Shown: in pieces, positions 10,068 to 18,094 of the stretch | How positions within the stretch are numbered: the first letter of the stretch is position 1 | How the letters are laid out: the number at the start of each line of letters is the position of its first letter | Source of the DNA: Candidatus Kuenenia stuttgartensis | GTDB taxonomy: Bacteria; Planctomycetota; Planctomycetia; Planctomycetales; Planctomycetaceae | Reading direction: 5' to 3' | NCBI GenBank assembly: GCA_945861465.1 | Contig: CAMAVB010000040.1 | Location: 1-40,086 of the forward strand | Length of the DNA stretch: 40,086 nucleotides | Program-made: the position numbers and the translations under genes | The notes under the pieces: model-generated | Seen by the model: the letters and a program-made list of their open reading frames with translations, nothing else | Databases searched by the model: none | What the model was told of the DNA's origin: nothing

Positions 10068-10116
10068 TGGTAATTGGTAACTGGTAACTGGTAATTGGTA
10101 ATTGGTAACTGGTAAC
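10068..10116. repeat. Seven tandem copies of a 7-bp unit (TGGTAAY)
   Basis: The unit TGGTAAT or TGGTAAC repeats seven times without interruption immediately after the epimerase stop codon. It is a minisatellite-like array in the short gap before the DUF1080 gene and probably varies in copy number between strains. Confidence 0.9.
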
Positions 10117-10185
10117 TGAAACAGGTCCATACCGATCCAGGACGCGCGAGTCACATCACATTCATCTCACCGGGAGTTCCGTACT

Positions 10186-11175
10186 ATGAAACTGATCCAC
10201 TTATCCGCCGCGATTGCCATGATTTGCGGTAGTGTCGTCGCCGATGATGCGAAGGATCCAAAGAAAGCGTTCCTCACCAGCGAAGAGGCCGGGCCGGAGT
10301 TTGCCGTTCAGGGGGAGTACACCGGAACGGTCAAGTTGGGCGATAACGAAGCCAAACTGGGTGTTCAGGTTATTTCGGAAGGCAACAACAAACTGGCATG
10401 GGCCGCATACATTGGCGGTTTGCCTGGCGATGGCTGGGACGGCAACCCGCCGATACGCGGCGCAGGTGAGGTGAATGGCAAGACCGGCGTGCTCAAGAGC
10501 GAAACGGGACAAGGCGACATCAAGGACGGAAGCCTGGTGATCACCAACGCCGACAAAGTGCGGTTGGGTGAAATCTCAAAGACAATTCGCGTGTCATCTA
10601 CGATTGGACGCAAGCCGCCGGAAGGTGCCGTCGTCCTGTTCGACGGATCTTCGGCTGATCATTTCGAAGGCGGAAAGCTGAGCGAAGACAAGTTGCTGCT
10701 GCCGGGCGTGACGAGTAAAGAGAAGTTCGGCAGTTTCGAACTGCATGTCGAGTTCATGCTGTCGTACATGCCAAACGCGCGCGGACAGGGTCGCAGTAAC
10801 AGTGGCTGTTACATGCAGGGACGTTATGAAGTCCAGATGCTGGACTCCTTTGGCCTGACGGGCGAAGACAACGAATGCGGCGGGATTTATGAAATCCGCA
10901 AACCCAATGTCAATATGTGCTTTCCGCCACTGAGTTGGCAGACATACGACGTCGAATACCACGCAGCAAAATTCGACGCCGCCGGCAAGAAGACCGATGA
11001 CGCATGGATGACCGTTAAACACAATGGTGTGGTCATCCACGAAAAAGTCAAACTCCCACGCGGCACACGCGCAGCCCCGGTTGCCGAGGGACCGGACGAC
11101 GGCCCGATCTATCTCCAGGACCACGGGGATCCTGTGCGTTACCGCAATATCTGGATCAAGGCGCTCGCAGGCTGA
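10186..11175 (+). CDS. Secreted DUF1080 (3-keto-disaccharide hydrolase-like) protein
   Basis: This 329-residue protein has a signal peptide (KLIHLSAAIAMICGSVVA, cleaved before about residue 20) and so acts in the periplasm or outside the cell. The first 140 residues are an uncharacterised beta-rich part. From about residue 145 comes the DUF1080 concanavalin-like fold: VVLFDGSSADHFEGG, then GSFELHVEFML, NSGCYMQGRYEVQMLDSFG and GPIYLQDHGDPVRYRNIWI at the end, all typical of the family. DUF1080 proteins are greatly expanded in planctomycetes and some have been linked to cleavage of 3-keto-glycosides; the substrate here is unknown. GGGAG at 10172-10176 supports the start. It probably belongs with the upstream epimerase. 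Confidence 0.88.
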   Translation: MKLIHLSAAIAMICGSVVADDAKDPKKAFLTSEEAGPEFAVQGEYTGTVKLGDNEAKLGVQVISEGNNKLAWAAYIGGLPGDGWDGNPPIRGAGEVNGKTGVLKSETGQGDIKDGSLVITNADKVRLGEISKTIRVSSTIGRKPPEGAVVLFDGSSADHFEGGKLSEDKLLLPGVTSKEKFGSFELHVEFMLSYMPNARGQGRSNSGCYMQGRYEVQMLDSFGLTGEDNECGGIYEIRKPNVNMCFPPLSWQTYDVEYHAAKFDAAGKKTDDAWMTVKHNGVVIHEKVKLPRGTRAAPVAEGPDDGPIYLQDHGDPVRYRNIWIKALAG

Positions 11176-11296
11176 ACTACGGTTCATCGACAAATGAGGT
11201 GCGCCGCTTCTCCTGGATGACCTTCGCCAGCACTGAATCGTAACCCACAGCGTCAGCGAGGGAATGGAATTTGTCGTTGGATAGGCAGACTTTATT

Positions 11297-11734
11297 ATGA
11301 GACCTCGATTTCACCACATTCTTGTTCCCATCGATAGTATGGCGAAGAACAACTCTGCGACGGACATCGCGTTTGAGCTCGCCGTTCAGAATAAAGCAAC
11401 CACATCCCTGCTGCATGTTGTGCAGGAGATTGATTCCGAGGGGGATGCTCCGGACGAGGAAACGACGGAGTTTTACGAACATATTCGAGCCCGTGCGGAA
11501 TCGGAACTGGAACGCATTTCGCAGCGATTTCTGGACGCTGACATCGGTTGTGAAGTGAAAGTGCGAATCGGCGATCGTCTGCGGGAAATCGTGGAATTTT
11601 CCCGCCAGCATCAAGTTGACCTGATTGTCATGTCATCCCACCGCATTGATCCGGATCATCTCGCCGAGACATGGGGAACGCTCAGCTACAAAGTGTCGGT
11701 CATTTGTGAATGTCCGATTCTGTTAGTGAAGTAA
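11297..11734 (+). CDS. Universal stress protein (UspA family)
   Basis: The 145-residue length fits a single Usp domain. The N-terminus FHHILVPIDSMAKNN and the central LLHVV strand are typical of the Rossmann-like Usp fold, as is the end HQVDLIVMSSHR...ISYKV-like segment before VICECPILLVK. The ATP-binding form of the family usually has G-x2-G-x9-G(S/T) here; this protein reads SSHRIDPDHLAETWGTLS, so the first glycines are missing and it may be a non-ATP-binding type. Its role is probably in stress survival in the cytoplasm. It stands alone, convergent with ppk2, with a palindromic element between the two. Confidence 0.85.
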   Translation: MRPRFHHILVPIDSMAKNNSATDIAFELAVQNKATTSLLHVVQEIDSEGDAPDEETTEFYEHIRARAESELERISQRFLDADIGCEVKVRIGDRLREIVEFSRQHQVDLIVMSSHRIDPDHLAETWGTLSYKVSVICECPILLVK

Positions 11735-11762
11735 CGCCAATCATCAAACGTGAAGCGTCTGC

Positions 11763-11916
11763 TAAGGCGAGCGGCAGAGAAGAATTTACCTCCTGTACGA
11801 CGGACATCCTTGTCCGTCGTTTGTTTCGGCTGTACGACGGACATCCTTGTCCGTCGTTTGTTTCGGCGGACTTGGAAGTCCGCTGTACGGTAAGAACTTG
11901 TCCGCCGCTCGCCTTA
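11763..11916. mobile_element. MITE-like palindromic element with TAAGGCGAGCGG termini (copy 1)
   Basis: The left end TAAGGCGAGCGGCAG (11763-11777) is matched by the inverted right end CCGCTCGCCTTA (11905-11916). Inside, a 37-base hairpin unit containing ACGACGGACA...TGTCCGTCGT is duplicated exactly (11794-11830 and 11831-11867). The same termini bound the elements at 28239-28380 and 28783-28909. It has no coding capacity. The right end supplies the TAA stop of ppk2 (complement of 11914-11916). Confidence 0.85.
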
Positions 11917-13125
11917 ATGGCTCGAAGCCGGTTGTCCGTGATGTTCATCTTTTTCAAATACTACCTGAGCGCGGCCAACCAGCAGCGGGTCCACGACACC
12001 GATTCGCTGTGAGTCTTTGCCATCATAGTCCAGTTGATGCAGGATGTGCCGCATTGCGTTGAGGCGAGCGCGCTTCTTGCAGTCGGACTTGACCACCGAC
12101 CACGGAGCATCTGCCGTATCGGTATGGAAGAACATCGCTTCTTTGGCTGTGGTGTATTCATCCCATTTGTGCAGCGAGGCCGTATCGATGGGCGACAGTT
12201 TCCATTGCTTCAGCGGATGTCGCTCACGTTCACTGAACCGGCGCAGTTGTTCTTTGCGGCTGACGGAAAACCAGAACTTGAACAGGTGAATTCCGCTGCG
12301 GCAAAGATTGCGTTCGAACTCCGGTGCCTGTCGCATGAACTCGCTGTATTCATCCTGCGAACAGAAATTCATGACACATTCCACGCCCGCTCGGTTGTAC
12401 CATGATCGGTCAAACAACACGATCTCACCTCGAGTCGGCAGATGTTCCACGTAACGCTGGAAGTACCATTGTCCTCGTTCCGCCTCGGTTGGCTTTTCCA
12501 ATGCCACGACTCGTGCACCACGTGGATTGAGGTGTTCCATGAGTCGTTTGATCGTTCCTCCTTTTCCGGCTGCATCGCGACCTTCAAACAGGATGACAAT
12601 TCTTTGTCCCGTCCGTTTGACCCAGGCCTGAAGTTTCAGTAACTCGACCTGCAGGCGATATTTTTGTTTCTCGTACGACTTGCGAGACATCAGAAACTTA
12701 TAGGGGTAGCCGCCATGCTGCCAGTCATCCGACAGCAGAGTGTCAGTTTCCGTTCCGCTCGTCACCTCATCCAGTGTTGCCGTCTTCAGTAACACGGTTC
12801 GCAGCAACTCGACGTCGTCCGGCGAAGTGCCGCCGATGATGGCGGTCAGAACTTTCGCAAGTGTATCGGCATCATGGGGCGGAATAGCGTGCATGATATC
12901 GATAATGGCGTTGATCTTTGCCGCTTGCGCTGCTGCCACGGACTCCTGAACGGTGTGTGCCTGAATGCCGATCTCTGTTGCTGCGGCAGTGACATCTCCC
13001 AGGGAGGTCCGGCGGGCATGCCCATTGACGGTGGTGGTGGATCGTGCTGGTTTGGGTAAAGCTTTCCTGACCACTTTGGACGCGGGATTTCTCTTCCTTG
13101 TTTCGGTGCTGCGTTTTTGATTCAT
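11914..13125 (-). CDS. ppk2: Polyphosphate kinase 2 (PPK2 family)
   Basis: PPK2 enzymes transfer phosphate between inorganic polyphosphate and nucleotides. In this 403-residue protein the kinase domain starts near residue 135: Walker A FEGRDAAGKGG (180-190), Walker B FDRSWYNRAGVE (238-249) and the lid RRFSERERHPLKQWKLSP-like helix (295-312) are all clear. The combination resembles single-domain class I PPK2. The first 130 residues are an extra region, basic at the start (RKRNPASKVVRK) and then Ala-rich and helical; I do not recognise it. CTTTCCT on the plus strand (13133-13139) gives an AGGAAAG ribosome binding site for this start. The stop codon lies in the terminal repeat of a palindromic element. 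It shares its strand and the region with a PP2C phosphatase. Confidence 0.93.
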   Translation of the reverse strand: MNQKRSTETRKRNPASKVVRKALPKPARSTTTVNGHARRTSLGDVTAAATEIGIQAHTVQESVAAAQAAKINAIIDIMHAIPPHDADTLAKVLTAIIGGTSPDDVELLRTVLLKTATLDEVTSGTETDTLLSDDWQHGGYPYKFLMSRKSYEKQKYRLQVELLKLQAWVKRTGQRIVILFEGRDAAGKGGTIKRLMEHLNPRGARVVALEKPTEAERGQWYFQRYVEHLPTRGEIVLFDRSWYNRAGVECVMNFCSQDEYSEFMRQAPEFERNLCRSGIHLFKFWFSVSRKEQLRRFSERERHPLKQWKLSPIDTASLHKWDEYTTAKEAMFFHTDTADAPWSVVKSDCKKRARLNAMRHILHQLDYDGKDSQRIGVVDPLLVGRAQVVFEKDEHHGQPASSH

Positions 13126-13269
13126 GTATCAGCTTTCCTGATGAAATTGCAGATTCGGCAAAGTGCCTGAACAAGGTCCCAATGGACTGCTGGAATCCAG
13201 ATATTCCCCAGCGTACCAGCCCCTGAAAGGTTTGTCCAAATACTGATCTTCACTTTTTGCGATGCGACG

Positions 13270-14208
13270 TCAAATTCCGACTGCGACTTCTGTCGCCATT
13301 GAACGGTTCACCGCTGGAGTTCCTGCGACCCTGCCGCTTCCCACTGTCTCCGATTTCGCTTTCAATTCCGGCCCGAAAGTGTCTGTAAAGTGTGCCAGGA
13401 CAACAGTGACATTGTCCTGACCGCCAGCATCATTCGCCGCCTCGATCAACAGACCGCACGCTTCCTCTGACGACAGATCAGCAGCCAGCAACGCAGCGAT
13501 CTTATCATCGGTCAGCTGCGATGTGAGTCCATCGGTGCATAAGAGCAATTTATCGTGCAGCGACAGCTTGAATTGACTGACTTCCGGAACGAGTTGCCGT
13601 GGATTGCATCCCACAAGTCCGGAGAGCACATGCCGAAGCGGTGATTTCCGAACCTCCGTCTCCTGCATCAGTCCGGCATCGACGAGTGCCTGAGCATAGG
13701 TCTGATCATGCGTCAAATGAATCATTTCCCCGCCACGAAACACGTATGCTCGACTGTCGCCAACATGGACCAAATAAACCTGGGGCCAGACAATGTACGC
13801 AAGTGTAATCGTTGTTCCCATCAGCTGATCCATCGGAACAGTTTCTGCATGTTGACGGAACTTTTCCTGCGTAAACGTCAATGCTCCTTTCAAGTCGTCC
13901 AGGAAGGCGTCCTCGCGACCATCGTTCAGTCGGAACAGCCAATGCATCGTGTTGAGCAAATACTGCACGATCCCCTGCACTGCCATGCGACTGGCACGGT
14001 CTCCACCCGGGTGACCGCCAACGCCATCAGCAACCAGCAGCAACTGTGCCTGCGATCCACCAAGGAGATGCGTTTCATCGTCGTACGACAGGCTGGTCTG
14101 ATGGATGATGACGGACTTTTTCAAATCCGCGATCAGGAACTGATCGTCGTTTCTTTCGCGCACGAGCCCGATGTCTGTCAAACCAAAAGTATCCATACGG
14201 CCCGTCAT
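13270..14208 (-). CDS. PP2C-family serine/threonine protein phosphatase
   Basis: This 312-residue metal-dependent phosphatase removes phosphate from Ser/Thr residues of proteins in the cytoplasm. The motifs appear in order: VRERNDDQ (16-23), LLLVADGVGGHPGGD (56-70) with the metal-binding Asp-Gly, VYLVHVGDSRAY, LLLCTDGLTSQL and AGGQDNVTVVLAHF. The last 40 residues are an Ala/Thr/Val-rich tail outside the domain. The domain is soluble, with no membrane segment. AGGGAG lies just upstream on the coding strand. Planctomycetes encode many Hanks-type kinases, the usual partners of such enzymes, but none is in this window. Confidence 0.93.
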   Translation of the reverse strand: MTGRMDTFGLTDIGLVRERNDDQFLIADLKKSVIIHQTSLSYDDETHLLGGSQAQLLLVADGVGGHPGGDRASRMAVQGIVQYLLNTMHWLFRLNDGREDAFLDDLKGALTFTQEKFRQHAETVPMDQLMGTTITLAYIVWPQVYLVHVGDSRAYVFRGGEMIHLTHDQTYAQALVDAGLMQETEVRKSPLRHVLSGLVGCNPRQLVPEVSQFKLSLHDKLLLCTDGLTSQLTDDKIAALLAADLSSEEACGLLIEAANDAGGQDNVTVVLAHFTDTFGPELKAKSETVGSGRVAGTPAVNRSMATEVAVGI

Positions 14209-14774
14209 GATTGGCTCCCTGTCAAACTTGTTCGATTCAGGCGTTCAACCGACGACAATCTGCCGGCGACCACGACTGAATTATGCGCGACCTGACTTAC
14301 TAACGGTTCAACCACACATGCTGTGCGCGGCATGGAATGACGCAGCCACCTACGCCTGAAATGCTTTGGCAATACCGCCAAAGGTAAATTTCACGTCGCC
14401 TCCGCGCCAAACGCCGCCACAGGTCCGTCAGCATTCATCGTGTGTTTGTCCCTTGGCAGGATACCAGAGTCGCGATGGCCGCGCCCTTTCGGGCACGTCA
14501 GTATAGGATTTTTCTTCAGAAAAATGGCGAGTTGGTCAACGACGTTCCGAGTGAGTTCGGGTGGAGTTTCAGCCACGGAGCGGACGCAAGTTGTCGTCCT
14601 GTTGGGACTGAATCGCATTCACTCAGCGAAATCTGATGAACACTGCGCCAAGGTTATGGCGCGAGAAATGTCGTCGCCGCGTTGCTGTTCACGAAGCTGA
14701 TTTCCTGGGCCGGTGGAACTGATCTCACCCACATCTTTGAGACCCCAGTGTCAACCTTCCCTCGGTTGATTTCC
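14209..14774. other. Intergenic region, no gene recognised
   Basis: About 566 bases between two leftward-reading genes. Open frames here have no recognisable domain and no good start site. One hairpin, TTTGGC/GCCAAA, lies near 14363-14380. I see nothing else of note. Confidence 0.5.
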
Positions 14775-15551
14775 TTACGCGACCGCCCTCGGCGACAGTT
14801 CACTCATCACGGCGGCGATCGTCTCAGACGTGATCGGTATTTCCGGCGACGTTTCGTGCAGAACTGCGATCAGTTCACAGACACGCGACATGCGTGCCGT
14901 GTTGCCTCGGCTCAGATCGTAGATCGCCCGGACGGCACTGTCATCTATACAGACGGCTGGAACATTATGACGTCGGACGAGCGAACGGACAAAATCCGAG
15001 GACTCGGCCGCATTCAGCGGACTCAGGCGAATCTGCAACAGCGATTCCAGTGACAGACCGTTGGCAAGAGGCCGGTCGGACGTCACCAGGACGGTCAGTT
15101 TCCCGTGGTTGCCGGAATTGCAACTCCCGGCATTCAACGCTGTCATCACGCGCAGAAGCGATTCCAGGTCGGTCTGAGCGCGATGCAGATCGTCGATGAG
15201 GATGACTGTGTGTACGCCGCAGTGCATGCGTCCGGCCATTTCATCCCGCAGGAGTGACACGAATTCATGTCGGGCCATACCGCGTCGAGCAGAGGATGAC
15301 ACGGAAGAAGTCAGCTCCGCAAGTGCCGTATTTTCATCAAGGCCCGCTACATTCAGCGAGACCACGAGCTTTCCCATTCGCTCAACTTCCTGCCGCAGTC
15401 GAGTCAGAAGCCGGGTTCGACCGCTGCCGTCCGGGCCACAAATCATCCCAAAAGGTTCGCCGACCTCAATCAGATAAAGCAGGCGACTCACTGCTTCCAG
15501 GTGGACCGTGCTGTCAAAAAACCAAGCTGTTTGCTTCTTCTGACCGAACAT
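14775..15551 (-). CDS. ExeA/GspA-like AAA ATPase
   Basis: This 258-residue protein has the single AAA_22-type domain of ExeA-like ATPases, which in other bacteria drive assembly of secretion or transposition complexes. Its N-terminus (FFDSTVHLEAVSRLLYLIEVGEPFGMICG) is typical of that group, where the motif is often FF.S..H.EAL..L. The P-loop reads GPDGSGRT (39-46), with Arg45 where Lys is expected, so ATP hydrolysis is doubtful. Walker B VILIDDLHRA is at 116-125, and VLVTSDRP may be sensor 1. No peptidoglycan-binding or membrane segment follows, unlike full-length ExeA. AGGAG precedes the start. No type II secretion gene is adjacent. Confidence 0.75.
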   Translation of the reverse strand: MFGQKKQTAWFFDSTVHLEAVSRLLYLIEVGEPFGMICGPDGSGRTRLLTRLRQEVERMGKLVVSLNVAGLDENTALAELTSSVSSSARRGMARHEFVSLLRDEMAGRMHCGVHTVILIDDLHRAQTDLESLLRVMTALNAGSCNSGNHGKLTVLVTSDRPLANGLSLESLLQIRLSPLNAAESSDFVRSLVRRHNVPAVCIDDSAVRAIYDLSRGNTARMSRVCELIAVLHETSPEIPITSETIAAVMSELSPRAVA

Positions 15552-15779
15552 TCACACCGCTCCTGTTGGACCGTCACCAGACCAGACGACATGCCACATC
15601 GGGAAATCGGCAGAATCGGCATAATTGGGTTAGTCAAATCCTGGCAAACTTAACCAGCCCCAGGAATGGCAATTCAAAACTCTGCAGTACCGTGCGACTC
15701 CAGCGACTTGACAGTAGATTCGGCAGGTCGTGCAATTCAACCGTTCCGTTTCCCACACATGCGTTCATGGTTAAGTGAC

Positions 15780-16835
15780 ATGTCTGAACTGACGTACCGT
15801 TCTGCTGGTGTAGACCTTGAGCTTTATGAACAAGCGATGCAAAAACTGCCGCGGCTGATGCAGCGGACATTCACACCCGGCGTGATGGAGCTCCCAGGCG
15901 GTTTTGCCGGACTGTTTCGCCTGAACGGGACGAAACAGTGGAAAGACCCGGTGTTGGTTTCGGGAACCGATGGCGTAGGCACAAAAATCAAGGTCGCGAT
16001 TCACGCCCAGAAGTATGACAGCATCGGCATCGACCTGGTCGGGATGTGTGTCAATGATGTCCTCTGCCTCGGTGCCACACCGCTGTTTTTTCTGGACTAT
16101 ATCGCGATGGGAAAGGACAACCCGATGCTGCTGGAGCAACTGGTCAGTGGTGTGAGCGACGGATGTCGGCAGGCGAAATCGGCGTTGCTCGGTGGCGAAA
16201 CTGCCATCATGCCGGATTTGTATGCCGTCGGCGATTTCGACATGGCTGGTTTTTCAGTGGGAGTGGCTGAACGTGATGAACTGGTGGATGGCAGGTCCCG
16301 GGTCCAACCCGGCGATGTGCTGATCGGAATCCCTTCGTCCGGCTTTCATTCGAATGGCTACAGTCTCGTTCGGAAGGTCGTGTTTGAACATGCAGAAATG
16401 CACGTCACAGATCATGTTGTGGAACTGAATTGTTCTGTCGGCGAAGTCCTGTTGCGGCCCACGCGGATTTATGCACAAATCGTTGCGGCAGCTCTGGAAG
16501 CCGCAGGCAATGCAAATCTGCACGGGATCGCACACATCACGGGCGGCGGAATCGCGGACAACTTTGAACGCATTTTGCCCACACATGTCCAGGCTGTAAT
16601 CAGTCGCTCCGCATGGACGGTTCCGCCTGTGTTCCAATGGCTGCAACGATTGGGGAATGTCGCGGAAACAGAAATGTTCAGTGTGTTCAACATGGGAATC
16701 GGCATGATTATCTGCGTGCCATCCGCCGCAGCGGACAGAGTCCACTCGGCCTGCTCGACGCCGGAGTATCCCGCGATGCGATTAGGAGAAATCCGATCGC
16801 AGCAAGCGGAAGAACCCACCGTGGCGCTGGTGTAA
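15780..16835 (+). CDS. purM: Phosphoribosylformylglycinamidine cyclo-ligase, PurM (AIR synthetase)
   Basis: PurM closes the imidazole ring in de novo purine synthesis, making AIR from FGAM with ATP. The chosen start gives 351 residues beginning MSELTYRSAGVDLE, matching the usual PurM beginning; an in-frame extension to 15666 exists but has no family resemblance. Conserved segments: VLVSGTDGVGTKIKVA, the central GIDLVGMCVNDVLCLGATPLFFLDY, the ALLGGETAIMP loop, and FDMAGFSVGVAER. Later come GIPSSGFHSNGYSLVRKV and HITGGGIADNFERILP. All expected catalytic-loop elements look intact. It is a lone gene here, divergent from the AAA ATPase, with no other pur gene in the window. Confidence 0.95.
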   Translation: MSELTYRSAGVDLELYEQAMQKLPRLMQRTFTPGVMELPGGFAGLFRLNGTKQWKDPVLVSGTDGVGTKIKVAIHAQKYDSIGIDLVGMCVNDVLCLGATPLFFLDYIAMGKDNPMLLEQLVSGVSDGCRQAKSALLGGETAIMPDLYAVGDFDMAGFSVGVAERDELVDGRSRVQPGDVLIGIPSSGFHSNGYSLVRKVVFEHAEMHVTDHVVELNCSVGEVLLRPTRIYAQIVAAALEAAGNANLHGIAHITGGGIADNFERILPTHVQAVISRSAWTVPPVFQWLQRLGNVAETEMFSVFNMGIGMIICVPSAAADRVHSACSTPEYPAMRLGEIRSQQAEEPTVALV

Positions 16836-17141
16836 GTTGCGGTAGGGAATCATGATCGTAATTGCTTCGTCTCCAGTGTCGCACGACAAATATTTTGATG
16901 TATCGCAGGATAAGAGACCGAGCTGTGGGTTGAAAATATACCCGGACAACAGCATAATCGAATGCGGGAATTTCAGCCCATCAGGATCGTCCTCTGGTGT
17001 GGCGTAAAGTGAATCGGGAGGTAGTTTACTGAGTTGGCAAGCCGTCACTGTGATCTGCAGTTGTGAACGGGGTGCAACTGCAAGTAGGCAATCGGCGCTG
17101 ACTTTTGTTGGCGCACCGTCTGTTAAATCCACAAAATCCAC
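16782..17141 (-). CDS. Possible small hypothetical protein antisense to the purM end
   Basis: A 119-codon leftward frame fills most of the 361-base gap after purM and overlaps its last 54 bases. It opens with MDFVDLTDGAPTKVSADCL and contains an odd near-duplication, LLSCDTSKY followed by YLSCDTGDE. I recognise no domain, signal peptide or convincing ribosome binding site. It may be a real lineage-specific gene, a remnant, or chance. Confidence 0.25.
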   Translation of the reverse strand: MDFVDLTDGAPTKVSADCLLAVAPRSQLQITVTACQLSKLPPDSLYATPEDDPDGLKFPHSIMLLSGYIFNPQLGLLSCDTSKYLSCDTGDEAITIMIPYRNLHQRHGGFFRLLRSDFS

Positions 17142-17196
17142 GGAACGGCAACGAGCACGTTCCCGTCTGTGGACGACATTTTTCCGGAGAATTTCA

Positions 17197-17901
17197 ATGT
17201 TGCAGCGTAAACCTCGAACAAGAAAGCCGTCGACAAAGAAGGCTCCACCATTGACTGAGTTTGAACAGCCCAGGAAGCGGAAGCCATTTACGGTTTTTCT
17301 GGTCGAAGATGATCAGGTTGTCCGCCCCGCTCTGGTTGAAGCACTGACGCAATTGAAGATCACCGTGAACGACTATATGACCGCAATGGAGTTTTATCGG
17401 GACTTTCGCGTTTCAGTGCCCGGTGTACTTATTCTGGACCTGCGATTGCCTGGTATGTCTGGAATTGAACTCCAGGATAAGCTGACAGAAGACGGTTTCG
17501 AATTGCCAATCGTCATGATTTCGGGGCACGCCGACGTACCGACGGCTGTCCGAGCTATGAAGAATGGTGCATTTGATTTTCTATGCAAGCCCGTCAAAAC
17601 TGATGCGTTGGTGGCCGCAATCGCTCGAGCATACGCTTACTACTACGAAGTTGATGCCGACGTTTTCGAAGCAGAACTTGCGGAAACCGAAGACAGTATA
17701 ACCCGGTTGACCGGTCGTGAACGTGAGGTACTGGATCATGTGGTGGATGGTATGTCCAGCCGCGAAATCGCTGATGAGTTGGGTGTAAGTACCAAGACTG
17801 TCGAAGCCCATCGTGCCCGCATCAACGACAAAATGCGTGCCGACAATGTGTCGCACCTGATTCGGATGTGCTTCGCCTACAATGAAGAGCACGGATCGTA
17901 G
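17197..17901 (+). CDS. FixJ/NarL-type response regulator (REC + LuxR HTH)
   Basis: This 234-residue protein is a two-component regulator. A basic N-terminal tail (about 1-30, Lys/Arg/Pro-rich) precedes the receiver domain, with acidic pocket Glu37-Asp38-Asp39, phospho-acceptor Asp81 (LILDLRLPGMSG), Ser109 and Lys131 (CKPVKT). The C-terminal LuxR helix-turn-helix covers about 168-225 (LTGREREVLDHVVDGMSSREIADELGV, then STKTVEAHRARI). The arrangement is like FixJ. No histidine kinase is adjacent, so the signal is unknown. GGAG about 10 bases before 17197 selects this start over an in-frame one at 17050. A strong terminator follows the stop. Confidence 0.92.
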   Translation: MLQRKPRTRKPSTKKAPPLTEFEQPRKRKPFTVFLVEDDQVVRPALVEALTQLKITVNDYMTAMEFYRDFRVSVPGVLILDLRLPGMSGIELQDKLTEDGFELPIVMISGHADVPTAVRAMKNGAFDFLCKPVKTDALVAAIARAYAYYYEVDADVFEAELAETEDSITRLTGREREVLDHVVDGMSSREIADELGVSTKTVEAHRARINDKMRADNVSHLIRMCFAYNEEHGS

Positions 17902-17941
17902 TCAGGTCAAAGGCATCGGTGGATGTTCAGGAATTTCCCCG

Positions 17942-17970
17942 GGGCTCGAAAGAGCCCTTTTTTGTTTTTT
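17942..17970 (+). terminator. Rho-independent terminator after the response regulator
   Basis: GGGCTC (17942-17947), loop GAAA, GAGCCC (17952-17957), followed at once by TTTTTTG and a second T-run. It is the cleanest intrinsic terminator in the window and ends the regulator transcript. Confidence 0.9.
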
Positions 17971-17987
17971 CCTGAATGAGCGATTTC

Positions 17988-18094
17988 CTTAGGACCGCTC
18001 GAGAAATAACTGTCTCTTTTTATACCCCTCACCCTGCCCTCTCCCCTTCCAGGGGAGAGGAGGATGCGGTCAATTATTTCTCGAACGGTCCTTA
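17988..18094. mobile_element. MITE-like palindromic element, CTTAGGACCG/CGGTCCTTA termini
   Basis: The left end reads CTTAGGACCG...TCGAGAAATAA and the right end TTATTTCTCGA...CGGTCCTTA, giving imperfect terminal inverted repeats of about 20 bases. The middle carries CCTCTCCCC/GGGGAGAGG, the same core as R5 in uvrA. There is no coding capacity. Its last three bases are the stop codon (on the minus strand) of the next gene. Confidence 0.8.

Noticed and set aside
10068-10116. Possible CRISPR array because of regular repeats
   Set aside because: The units are contiguous 7-mers without spacers. No cas gene is in the window, and the other repeats also lack spacer organisation.
14391-14700. Small genes in the gap between the phosphatase and the AAA ATPase
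   Set aside because: Open frames on both strands have no domain, no signal peptide and no convincing start.
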